From the NCBI GenBank assembly GCA_003020945.1, contig PXRU01000016.1:1-64000 (forward strand): a DNA stretch of 64,000 bases, given 5' to 3'. The notes beneath the pieces were generated by a model that made no database searches, was not told the origin of the DNA, and saw nothing but the letters and a program-made list of their open reading frames with translations. Made by a program: the position numbers and the translations under genes. Below are positions 54,189-61,047 of the stretch, piece after piece. The number at the start of each line of letters is the position of its first letter. Positions within the stretch are counted from its first letter, which is position 1. The stretch is from Halobacteriales archaeon QS_6_71_20 (GTDB taxonomy: Archaea > Halobacteriota > Halobacteria > Halobacteriales > Haloferacaceae).

Positions 54189-54406
54189 GCATCCAGATCC
54201 TCGGCATGAGCATCGCGACGGAGGTAATCGCGGTCGTGGTCCTCGCGTTCACGGCCGGCCTGTGCGTCCCGTTCCGGTACGGGATCGAGCGCCTGCGCGG
54301 CTTCGGCCGGGCGGTCGTCGGCCAGCTCCCCTACGAGCCGCCGGGCGACCCGGGCGGCGAGCGACCGGAGACGGCCGCCGCGGACGGCGACAGCGAAAAG
54401 CAGTAG
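54185..54406 (+). CDS. Small membrane protein, last rightward provirus gene
   Basis: 73 residues with one hydrophobic segment (about 11-27, VIAVVVLAFTAGLCVP) and a polar acidic tail. It ends 10 bases from the convergent methyltransferase gene, so transcription from both operons meets here. Confidence 0.55.
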   Translation: MSIQILGMSIATEVIAVVVLAFTAGLCVPFRYGIERLRGFGRAVVGQLPYEPPGDPGGERPETAAADGDSEKQ

Positions 54407-54416
54407 CGGGCGGGGA

Positions 54417-55139
54417 CTACCGAGAGGTCGCGCCTTTTCCGACTGCTTCTGAAAGGCGCGACTGTTGATGGTGATCGGTCGCGTGGTCGACGGCCTCGGG
54501 GTTGGTGTCGGCACCCCAGTACGATAGCCCGCGCTCACTCGCGACGGCGGCGCCCGGTGCGCTGCCTGCGAACGGCTCGAGAAGTCGTTCGCCCGACTGG
54601 AGCACCGGCGGCTCCAGCAGTTGTCGGTACAGTTCGACGGGCTTCCCGGTCGGGTACTGCCTCGTAGGGTAGTTCCCATCGTGCGCTTGGGCTCTGAACA
54701 CCGTACCACGGTCACGGACGTACCGCTGAGTGTCGCCGTTTGTGGCCGCGAGGATGGGGTAGTGCTGCACACGGTGATACGTCCCCATGCCGAATTTCTC
54801 GCGGTCCCACGCGAGGGTTCGGCGATAGGTCAACGGCGAGTCAACCACGTGCTCGCGGAACTCCGGTACGGTATCGTCGTCAGCGAAGACGAACACCCAG
54901 GCCCCGTCGACCAAGCAGCGGGATAGTTCCTCGAGCACGTCGGCGAGCCGATCGTGGGGTTCGGTGTGGAACGCATCGAACCCCTTCGAGCCGTCGTTCC
55001 CGAACCTCCCGGTCCCGTTCTGCGCGCTGAACTGCCACGGGTAATCGACGATCGCGGCGTGCGCCGAGTCGGTCTCGACGCTCGGTAGCAGCTCGAACAC
55101 GTCGCCCTGGCGGATAGTGGTCTCAGGAGCGTCAGTCAT
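54417..55139 (-). CDS. DNA N6/N4-methyltransferase, beta-class order
   Basis: 240 residues. Catalytic motif IV appears first as VDYPWQF (variant of DPPW), and the SAM-binding motif I comes near the C-terminus as LLEPFAGSAPGAAVA followed by GADTNPEAV. This permuted order is that of beta-class amino methyltransferases. No restriction enzyme is adjacent, so it is probably a solitary methylase protecting viral DNA or marking it. ATG at 55139 begins MTDAPETTIRQGDVFELL; the upstream gene ends inside it. Confidence 0.8.
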   Translation of the reverse strand: MTDAPETTIRQGDVFELLPSVETDSAHAAIVDYPWQFSAQNGTGRFGNDGSKGFDAFHTEPHDRLADVLEELSRCLVDGAWVFVFADDDTVPEFREHVVDSPLTYRRTLAWDREKFGMGTYHRVQHYPILAATNGDTQRYVRDRGTVFRAQAHDGNYPTRQYPTGKPVELYRQLLEPPVLQSGERLLEPFAGSAPGAAVASERGLSYWGADTNPEAVDHATDHHQQSRLSEAVGKGATSR

Positions 55140-55641
55140 CGGCAGGAACACCCCCGCGCCGCGCCCGCCGCCGCTCGGCGACCGTCCGGTGCCGGTGAAC
55201 CCACTCCTCGGGGTCGGCCGCGGGAGGCTTCACCCGGACGTAAGTGTTCGACCGGCGCACGGTTGGCCCGTCACCGGAGAGGTTCACGTAGCCTTCCCGC
55301 TGAAGCCGGTGAGTGAACGCATCGAGGCTCCCCTTCTTTACGTCGGCCTCGTTAGCGATGGCGCTGTCGTAGTAGTTGAGGGTGAGCTTCAGCGAGTCGC
55401 CCGCGAACGCCAGCAGGGCGTCGTAGACGCGCGCCAGCGTCTCGCCGTCGGGCCGGAACTCCTCGGTGGCCTCCCGACTGCGAGCCCGCCGAACGACGGT
55501 CTCCATGTGCCGGCGGAGGTCATCGCTCATGCTGTCGCCCCGCTCGTCGAGCACGTCTTGGTAGTCGTCTTTCAGTTCGGGGTCGCACCGGACGGACAAC
55601 TGCGCGCTGTCGTTGCTCTTGGACTGTTGGTTGCGCGGCAT
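55132..55641 (-). CDS. DNA-binding-type provirus protein
   Basis: 169 residues. The N-terminal part (SAQLSVRCDPELKDDYQDVL) has the strand-helix look of a ribbon-helix-helix. The C-terminal half (SIANEADVKKGSLDAFTHRL-like, LQREGYVNLSGDG) looks like a winged helix. It probably binds DNA and may regulate the methyltransferase operon. Start ATG 55641 overlaps the upstream stop. Confidence 0.65.
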   Translation of the reverse strand: MPRNQQSKSNDSAQLSVRCDPELKDDYQDVLDERGDSMSDDLRRHMETVVRRARSREATEEFRPDGETLARVYDALLAFAGDSLKLTLNYYDSAIANEADVKKGSLDAFTHRLQREGYVNLSGDGPTVRRSNTYVRVKPPAADPEEWVHRHRTVAERRRARRGGVPADD

Positions 55642-55838
55642 CAGATCGCCTCTATGTGTAGCAGGTTGGTCGTCGCGTAATACGCAGACTGCGGCGGGGA
55701 ACGGGCCTCCGCTACACACGCCCCCGGGGAGGGGGTAGCTAGGGGTTCGCGTGCGCTCCCGGGCAGGCGTGCGTGCGAGGCCCGCCGCTCCTGCCATCGT
55801 CGATGGGCCGAGACGACCGTGAACGCCCGATCCGTCAT
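55641..55838 (-). CDS. Short uncertain reading frame in the methyltransferase operon
   Basis: 65 residues, beginning MTDRAFTVVSAHRRWQERRA, basic, no motif. Kept because its start overlaps the stop of the SWIM gene (ATGA) and its stop overlaps the start of the next gene. Composition alone would not support it. Confidence 0.35.
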   Translation of the reverse strand: MTDRAFTVVSAHRRWQERRASHARLPGSAREPLATPSPGACVAEARSPPQSAYYATTNLLHIEAI

Positions 55839-56317
55839 CGGCGACCCTCCCCGCCGACGCGACGGCCACCGACGGCGTCCTCACGGAGCGCCTGATCGAC
55901 GTGGTGGCCGCCGTCGGCGACGGCCCCGGGCTGGTCCTCGACGCTGGTCGACGCGATCCGGACGCGCTCACCGCCGGTCGTCGAGGCGCGGACGAACGCG
56001 GCCTTCCGGAGCGCGCAGAGGTGGGCGCAGGGGCCATCGTTCCAGTGGAAGCCTTCGCAGTCACACCACCCGACGAACGCGCCGCTCTCGTCCGCGAGCG
56101 CGACGCTGTGGGCGTCGCCGCCGTCGGGCAGGGAGACGCGCCACCCGAATGTGCTCGCCCGCTCGATGAGCGCCGCGAGACCGTCGGCACGCTCCCATGA
56201 GGTCCCCCCGTCGTCGCGGGCGGCCTCGAAGTCGAGTACGTCGCCGCTGACGGCGTCGGCAACCGTCACCTGCGCGGCGTCCGGAAGCGACCGGCCGCCG
56301 TCGTCAGCGCGGCTCAC
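55835..56317 (-). CDS. SWIM zinc-finger protein
   Basis: 160 residues. The segment WCDCEGFHWNDGPCAHLCAL has the C-x-C-x(n)-C-x-H arrangement of SWIM domains, which bind DNA or proteins. N-terminal 60 residues form a small alpha/beta part (ADAVSGDVLDFEAARDDGGT). Halophilic mobile elements often carry such proteins. GTG start at 56317 overlaps the methyltransferase stop. Confidence 0.72.
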   Translation of the reverse strand: MSRADDGGRSLPDAAQVTVADAVSGDVLDFEAARDDGGTSWERADGLAALIERASTFGWRVSLPDGGDAHSVALADESGAFVGWCDCEGFHWNDGPCAHLCALRKAAFVRASTTGGERVRIASTSVEDQPGAVADGGHHVDQALREDAVGGRRVGGEGRR

Positions 56318-56919
56318 CGACCGTCACCCCTGTCGGAATGGCCAGTAGCCGTGTCTACTGAGCGGTCGTCTCGAGCTGGTTTGAAGAAGACGAACCACCG
56401 GGTTTCGTGGTTCTTTTTATTTTTCGTATTTGTCCCAAACAGTGGCTTCTGCGGTGCCAGATCGAGTACCGTCGAGAAGTCGGTATCCGTATCGGCGAAC
56501 TTGAATATCAATGTCCCGCCAGGGGAGAGAACCCGGAACAGCTCATTGAATCCCCGACGAAGGTCGTCCTGCCACGTTTCGGCGTGGAGGCATCCGTATT
56601 TCTTTGTCATCACGCCGGTCAGCGTTTCCATCCCGTCCGACCGGATGATGTGGGGCGGATCGAAGACGACAAGATCGAATGACTCGCCGGGATATGGCAA
56701 GTCGCGGAAATCCTGCACGTCGTCGGGTTCGACCGAATAGTTCGGGTTGTTCGGACGAAGGGATTCGGGAACTGCATCATCGACAAATCCCATTTTCTCC
56801 TGCCTGCTGTCGATATACAGCGTATCCTCCCGGTCTTTGTTCTCCGGGAGCCAGATAGAACGCCCGCCACAGGTTGCATCCAGAATCTGCTCAGTACCGT
56901 CCGCACAGCCCTCAGCCAT
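56314..56919 (-). CDS. SAM-dependent methyltransferase (DPPH type)
   Basis: 201 residues. Motif I is ILDATCGGRSIWL and motif IV is FDLVVFDPPHII, followed by LFRVLSPGGTLIFKFAD. The order I then IV is that of class I methyltransferases in normal arrangement, and DPPH is a variant of the amino-methylase DPPY. Target is probably viral DNA. ATG 56919 overlaps the end of the zinc-ribbon frame upstream. Its 3' half is less GC-rich than its neighbours. Confidence 0.78.
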   Translation of the reverse strand: MAEGCADGTEQILDATCGGRSIWLPENKDREDTLYIDSRQEKMGFVDDAVPESLRPNNPNYSVEPDDVQDFRDLPYPGESFDLVVFDPPHIIRSDGMETLTGVMTKKYGCLHAETWQDDLRRGFNELFRVLSPGGTLIFKFADTDTDFSTVLDLAPQKPLFGTNTKNKKNHETRWFVFFKPARDDRSVDTATGHSDRGDGR

Positions 56920-57100
56920 GACACATCCCTCCGCACTGTCCGCAGGTGTACATCGGACGGAGTCTGGTACCTCGGTAGCTGCCAGGTGAGGCGGCGTGTA
57001 CCCACCGGAGAGTCTGTACTGTCTCCTTGTCACACCCGATACAGAGGGCTAAGCGTCGAGCAGCGACTACTCGCCCGACATGAGCCTGCTCAGGCATCAC
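56912..57100 (-). CDS. Small zinc-ribbon protein
   Basis: 62 residues from GTG 57100, or 61 from ATG 57097. Cys pairs are CIGCDKE near residue 20 and YTCGQCGGMC near the end. It overlaps the methyltransferase gene downstream and the 36-residue zinc ribbon upstream. Function unknown. Confidence 0.58.
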   Translation of the reverse strand: MMPEQAHVGRVVAARRLALCIGCDKETVQTLRWVHAASPGSYRGTRLRPMYTCGQCGGMCHG

Positions 57101-57200
57101 GATCGCCTCCAGAGCACTCAGGACAGACGCGACGCGGGATCCCGCTGCCGGGCGGGGTCCGCGTGACGAGTCGCGCGCCGCAGCTCGGACAGTACCTCAC
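57090..57200 (-). CDS. Tiny zinc ribbon
   Basis: 36 residues: RYCPSCGARLVT and RVCPECSGG form a complete four-Cys zinc ribbon. GTG start overlaps the upstream stop (GTGA). Probably an accessory DNA- or protein-binding module. Confidence 0.55.
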   Translation of the reverse strand: MRYCPSCGARLVTRTPPGSGIPRRVCPECSGGDRDA

Positions 57201-57325
57201 GGCGCACACCTCCCGTCGTCGAGCGCCGGGCACCGTTGCCCGTCCTCCTCGATCGGACACCCGCAGGTGTCGCAGATCGGGGGTGACAGATTCTCGAAGT
57301 CGACCGCGTCAGCGGTCCGACTCAC
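57197..57325 (-). CDS. Tiny Cys-rich protein, first gene of the methyltransferase operon
   Basis: 42 residues: PPICDTCGCPIEEDGQRCPA then GRCAP gives five cysteines. The GTG at 57325 is the nearest start. A TTATTACA sequence on the minus strand near 57,340 could be the promoter. It is the gene closest to the right attachment site. Confidence 0.5.
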   Translation of the reverse strand: MSRTADAVDFENLSPPICDTCGCPIEEDGQRCPALDDGRCAP

Positions 57326-57379
57326 GGCCGCACCCCGATGTAATAAGGGGTGTAGCTACGTGGGGCGATTCGACCGTTT

Positions 57380-57400
57380 AAAACGAATGGGTTGGGGCGG
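57380..57400. repeat. attR core, overlapping the tRNA-Val 3' end
   Basis: 21 bases identical to 37319-37339. The core covers eight bases outside the tRNA and 13 bases of its 3' end (discriminator, acceptor strand and start of the T arm). The intact tRNA stays on this side. Confidence 0.88.
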
Positions 57401-57462
57401 ATTTGAACCGCCGGCCTCCTCCATGTCAAGGAGGTGTCATAACCGGACTAGACTACCAACCC
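57388..57462 (-). tRNA. tRNA-Val (GAC)
   Basis: 75 bases on the minus strand, from GGGTTGG at the 5' end to CCAACCC plus discriminator A. Acceptor stem pairs fully. The anticodon arm is CCTCC-TTGACAT-GGAGG with anticodon GAC. The T arm is GGCGG-TTCAAAT-CCGCC. No intron and no encoded CCA. It is the integration target of the provirus, and the gene is kept whole by the element's copy of the 3' end. Confidence 0.95.
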
Positions 57463-57557
57463 GACCGGGCGCTTACTACACTCACTGGTTTCAGAGGAAC
57501 CCAATTAAGGCTTCCGAAAGGTCACCACTTCGCGCCGCCGTCCCACGGTTTCCGCGC

Positions 57558-57833
57558 TCAGCCGCCGCTGACGGGGGGGAACAACGCGAGCTCGTCGCCG
57601 GCGTCGACGGGAGTGTCCAGCCCCTCCGACTCCCGGACGTCCCGTCCGTTGCGGAGGAGGTTGATGTGGTCGCGGAGGTCGCCGTCCTCGTCGAGGACGC
57701 GCACGGCGAGCCCGGGGTACGCCTCCAACAGCGCGTCGAGCGCTTCGCCGACGGTCGCGGCGTCGCCGGGGTCCACGTCCGGCTCCGACTCCCCGGCGGC
57801 CTCCGCGAGGTCGGCGAACAGCTTCCAGTTCAT
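57558..57833 (-). CDS. samp1: Ubiquitin-like small archaeal modifier protein
   Basis: 91 residues, beta-grasp fold of the MoaD/ThiS/SAMP family. The start NWKLFADLAEAAG, middle DHINLLRNGRDV and end ELALFPPVSGG fit SAMP1 of haloarchaea. The C-terminal Gly-Gly is adenylated by an E1-like enzyme for protein conjugation or used as a sulfur carrier in molybdopterin synthesis. ATG 57833 is the only fitting start. Confidence 0.9.
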   Translation of the reverse strand: MNWKLFADLAEAAGESEPDVDPGDAATVGEALDALLEAYPGLAVRVLDEDGDLRDHINLLRNGRDVRESEGLDTPVDAGDELALFPPVSGG

Positions 57834-58114
57834 ATTCCTCCGTCCCGGTCGGGCGGTCAAGAGCGTTGTGCCGTGTGGTCCGCGGGAGTCGCGTCCGGCG
57901 GCACCCCCGCGCCGTTCGACGACTCCGATCCCCCGGGCTCGACCGCGTTTCCGGCCCCGGTCGGATCGGCTCCGGTCGCGTCGTCGGGTCCGGCCGCGTC
58001 GGCTACGCCGCGGACGGAAGGATCACGGCGCCGCTTCCCGGGCGAAGCGGTCGAACGCGTCTCGCGTCCCGACGAGGGGGGGACCGACGGCTCCGCGCAG
58101 CGCCGCGCGGTCGC

Positions 58115-59731
58115 TCACTCCACGTCCGCCCGGTCGACCACGGCGACGTCGCAGTCGACGTCGCGCAGTCGCTCGAACGTCGGCGGCGACACCGCCCGCG
58201 AGGCCGCCGAGCGGTCGCTGGAGGAGCCCACCAGCACAAGGTCGTAGGCGCCGGCGTTGGCCGCGACGAACGCCAGCACGTCCGAGCGGGCGACGCGGGT
58301 CTCGATGGCGCCGTCGGCCGTCTCGACCACGTTCGCGAGCCGCGCCTCCGCGCTCCGCCGCTCCGCCTCGCGGTCGATACAGGTACAAGCGGAGACGCCG
58401 CCGGCCGACCCCGCGAGCCGGGTGGCGAAGTCGATCATCGCGTGCGCGGAGTCGCCCGGTCGGGAGACGAGCACGAGCACGCGCCGCCAGTCGCGTCGCC
58501 CGGTCGTCGAGCGGAACAGCACGGAGTCGGTCGGCCCGCGGAACACCGACCGAGTGAACGCCGAGAGGTTGCCGTCCTCCCCGTCGTAGGGGGTGACGAT
58601 CAGGTCGCAGTTCGTCTCGCGGACGGCCGTCCGCACCGTCGGCCCGGGCTCCCCCGCGGCGACGACCACCTCGCAGGGAACGCCGACGTCCTCGCGGATC
58701 GCGTCGGCCGCCCGTTCCAGGTCCGCGGCCGCCCGGCCCGCACGGTCGGTGACGCTCGACCCGTCCCCGTCGAATCCGTCGGTATCCCCCTCCGACGGCT
58801 CCGGCTCGCCGGTCGGCGGGGCGCCGTCGGTCCCGGCGCCGTCGTCGGCCGCGGCCCCATCGTCGCCGTCACCCGTCGCATCGGCAGTCGTGGGGACCGG
58901 CTCGTCCGACACGACGTCGAGGAGGACGACCTTCCCCGCCTCGTGGGCGGCCGCCAGCCGCGCGGCCAGCATCGCCGTCTCGGCGGCGGTGTCGCCGCGC
59001 ATCGGGACGAGGACGTGGTCGTCGCCCTTGACCGTCCCGTACAGTAGCGCGGCGCGACGCTCGTAGAACGCCCCCCGCCACGCGGTGAACACGACCGCGA
59101 CGAACAGGGAGCCGCCGAGCGTGAACAGCACGTACAGTTCGGCCCGTCCCGGCGCCGCGAGCACGAGCAGCGCCGCGGAGTACGCCGACGGCTCCTCCAC
59201 GTCGAGCGCCCAGGTGAGCGCGCCCGCCAGGAGGATCGAGAACGCCGCCGCCGTCGGGCTGACCGTCGACGCGCGCTCGGGGGCGATCACGCCGATGAGC
59301 GTGAGCGCGAACCAGCCGCAGGCCGCGCCGGCGGTGAGGCCGACGACGAACCGGACCGGGTCGGCGTACTTCCCCTCGGGGTTCGCGAACAGCGTGTACG
59401 TCCCCGACGCCAGCGGCGGGAACAGGAGAAACGAGAACAGCTCCAGCGAGTTCGACAGCCCCGTGACGACGGCGACGACCACCGGGACGAACACCAGCGC
59501 CGAGAGGTGGACGAGGTTGTCCGTGTTCTCGATCCACCGGACGAACTCGCCGGCCCCGCGCCGCTCGACCCGTCGGAGCCGACGGAGGAGCTGCGAGGCG
59601 CGGGCGTCCAGTCGCTCCACGAGGGTCGGACCGACGCCGGAGTCCGGATCGGCGTCGGAGTCGCCCCCGGAGACCGGCCCGGCCCCGGCGTCGGGACCCG
59701 GGGTCGCCTCGGAGCCGCCGTCCTCGGACAT
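58115..59731 (-). CDS. HPP-family membrane protein with C-terminal universal-stress-protein region
   Basis: 538 residues. After an acidic 60-residue N-terminus, four membrane helices (about 75-200) carry HPP-family sequence (FLLFPPLASGTYTLFANPEG). The C-terminal 300 residues contain two UspA-like units: DDHVLVPMRGDTAAETAMLA near 235 and RDWRRVLVLVSRPGDSAHAM near 410, the latter ending in LVLVGSSSDRSAAS, a nucleotide-binding G-x-S-like loop. A Gly/Asp-rich linker of about 50 residues separates them. Probably a transporter or sensor controlled by nucleotide binding. Confidence 0.8.
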   Translation of the reverse strand: MSEDGGSEATPGPDAGAGPVSGGDSDADPDSGVGPTLVERLDARASQLLRRLRRVERRGAGEFVRWIENTDNLVHLSALVFVPVVVAVVTGLSNSLELFSFLLFPPLASGTYTLFANPEGKYADPVRFVVGLTAGAACGWFALTLIGVIAPERASTVSPTAAAFSILLAGALTWALDVEEPSAYSAALLVLAAPGRAELYVLFTLGGSLFVAVVFTAWRGAFYERRAALLYGTVKGDDHVLVPMRGDTAAETAMLAARLAAAHEAGKVVLLDVVSDEPVPTTADATGDGDDGAAADDGAGTDGAPPTGEPEPSEGDTDGFDGDGSSVTDRAGRAAADLERAADAIREDVGVPCEVVVAAGEPGPTVRTAVRETNCDLIVTPYDGEDGNLSAFTRSVFRGPTDSVLFRSTTGRRDWRRVLVLVSRPGDSAHAMIDFATRLAGSAGGVSACTCIDREAERRSAEARLANVVETADGAIETRVARSDVLAFVAANAGAYDLVLVGSSSDRSAASRAVSPPTFERLRDVDCDVAVVDRADVE

Positions 59732-59761
59732 GCTAGTCGGCGCGCGAGCGCTGGCGGGCGG

Positions 59762-60538
59762 TCACAACGACGCGACGGCGTCGAGGGCGATGTCGATTGC
59801 GCGCCCGACGTTGTTTCGCGCCTTCTCCGGGAGCTCCTCCTCGGAGTCGGCGCCCTTCTGCGTCCCGGCGATGAGGTTGCCGTCGACGGTGCAGATGGCG
59901 CCGGCGTTCATCCCCCGGCGTCGGGCCAGCGAGAACACCGCCGACGCCTCCATCTCGACGGCGAGCAGGCCCGCCGCCTCCCAGTCGGCGACGTACTCGT
60001 CGGACTCGTTGTAGTAGGCGTCGTCGGAGACGATGGGGCCGACGTGGACCCGGCTCCCGGCTCCGCCGCTCGTTCCCTCCGTGGTTCCGTCCGAGGCCGC
60101 GCGCTCCTCGTTCGCCTCCGCGGCGTCGACGAGCGCCGAGAGCGTCCCGTAGTCGGGGACCGCGGGGTACGTCCCCGACTCGTAGCGCTTGCTCGTCCCC
60201 TCCGCCTTGGCCGAGCCGGTGGCGACGACCATGTCGCCGATCTCGACGTCGGTCTGGAGGCCGCCGCAGGTGCCCACCCGGATCACCGTCTCGACGCCGA
60301 CGTTGTGGAGCTCCTCGACCGCGATGGCAGCGGAGGGACAGCCGATCCCCGTCGAGCAGATCGTCAGGTCCACGCCCTCGTAGCCGGCGTTGACGACGCG
60401 GTACTCGCGGTTCCGTGCGACCGACTCCGACTCGTCGCAGTGGTCGGCGATCCGGTCGACGCGGTCGGGGTTGCCGGGGATGAGCGCGACCTCGTGGAGG
60501 TCCCCCTCGTCGACGAGCAGGTGGGGCTGATTGGCCAT
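59762..60538 (-). CDS. udp: Uridine/purine nucleoside phosphorylase
   Basis: 258 residues of the PNP/UDP family, which split nucleosides with phosphate. Motifs: phosphate-binding GNPDRVDRIA, CSTGIGCPSAAIAVEELH and VIRVGTCGGLQ in the active site, and LLAVEMEASAVFSLARRRG near the end for the ribose. The IGCPS form favours uridine phosphorylase, though specificity is not certain. An insert of about 15 residues (EERAASDGTTEGTSGG) sits in a loop. ATG 60538 is the clear start. Confidence 0.9.
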   Translation of the reverse strand: MANQPHLLVDEGDLHEVALIPGNPDRVDRIADHCDESESVARNREYRVVNAGYEGVDLTICSTGIGCPSAAIAVEELHNVGVETVIRVGTCGGLQTDVEIGDMVVATGSAKAEGTSKRYESGTYPAVPDYGTLSALVDAAEANEERAASDGTTEGTSGGAGSRVHVGPIVSDDAYYNESDEYVADWEAAGLLAVEMEASAVFSLARRRGMNAGAICTVDGNLIAGTQKGADSEEELPEKARNNVGRAIDIALDAVASL

Positions 60539-60624
60539 ACCTCCGGTCCCCACGCCCCCGATAAAAACCCCGCGGTGCGCCCGGGTGGGAGGGGTTGAAG
60601 TCGCCGGCGTTCGGGGGGTGCAGT

Positions 60625-60798
60625 ATGGACATCTCGGAGCCGAACGACGCGCTTGCGGTCGGCGTCGGGGTCGGCGCCGTCGTGGCACTGCTCGTGTACG
60701 TCGCGGAGTTCTCGTTCGTGTTCGCGGTCGGCACCGGCGGGTTCCTCGCGATCGCCGTCAGCGCGGTGTTGTTCGGGCGGACCATGGAGTTCGAGTAG
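60625..60798 (+). CDS. Small two-helix membrane protein
   Basis: 57 residues: acidic start DISEPNDALA, then two hydrophobic segments (about 10-28 and 30-49) and a short charged end. Function unknown. It is divergent from the phosphorylase, with under 90 bases between starts. Confidence 0.55.
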   Translation: MDISEPNDALAVGVGVGAVVALLVYVAEFSFVFAVGTGGFLAIAVSAVLFGRTMEFE

Positions 60799-60806
60799 TG
60801 CGGGGT

Positions 60807-60999
60807 CGAGCGAGCGAACGAAGTGAGCGAGCGAGACCCCGGACCTCGCCGGCCACTGAAGCGGGGCGGTCGGTGAACGAGCGAGACCCCGGACCTCGCC
60901 GTTCACGAGACCGCCGGTCTCGTGAGCTCGAAAATCGCGTGGCGATTTTCGAACGCCGTTTCGCCGTGACCTCGCTCGCTCACTCCGTTCGCTCGCTCG
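60807..60999. repeat. Palindrome-rich spacer
   Basis: Outer arms of 29 bases (60807-60835 and 60971-60999) are inverted copies with one mismatch. Inside are two perfect hairpins: 9-bp stem at 60904-60924 (CACGAGACC/GGTCTCGTG) and 11-bp stem at 60928-60952 (arm TCGAAAATCGC). A 24-base direct repeat occupies 60828-60851 and 60878-60901. The block lies between two co-directional genes and may be a mobile palindromic element, a terminator, or both. Confidence 0.8.
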
Positions 61000-61047
61000 G
61001 TCACGCGTTGCACAATCCCTATGCCCCGGACAGTCGAACGGCCCGCC

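Larger units (their letters stand above)
37319..57400. mobile_element. Integrated provirus, probably a tailless internal-membrane icosahedral (SH1/SNJ1-like) virus
   Basis: A 20.1 kb element bounded by a 21-bp direct repeat and inserted in the 3' end of tRNA-Val. It has about 40 densely packed genes, most with overlapping stop/start codons: a leftward integrase operon, a divergent control region with phiH-like regulators, vapBC, a short recombinase, a 10.5 kb rightward structural operon and a leftward methyltransferase operon. No terminase, portal, tape-measure or tail gene is present. Instead there is a single packaging-type ATPase followed by a small membrane protein and two capsid-sized proteins of 174 and 241 residues, then spike- and membrane-protein candidates. 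That order is characteristic of Halopanivirales. No replication protein is recognisable. Confidence 0.85.

Noticed and set aside
37319-57400. Alternative reading of the element as a tailed-virus provirus or a conjugative plasmid
   Set aside because: There is no terminase, portal, head protease, tape-measure, relaxase or type IV secretion gene; the only ATPase is of the short packaging type beside capsid-sized beta proteins.
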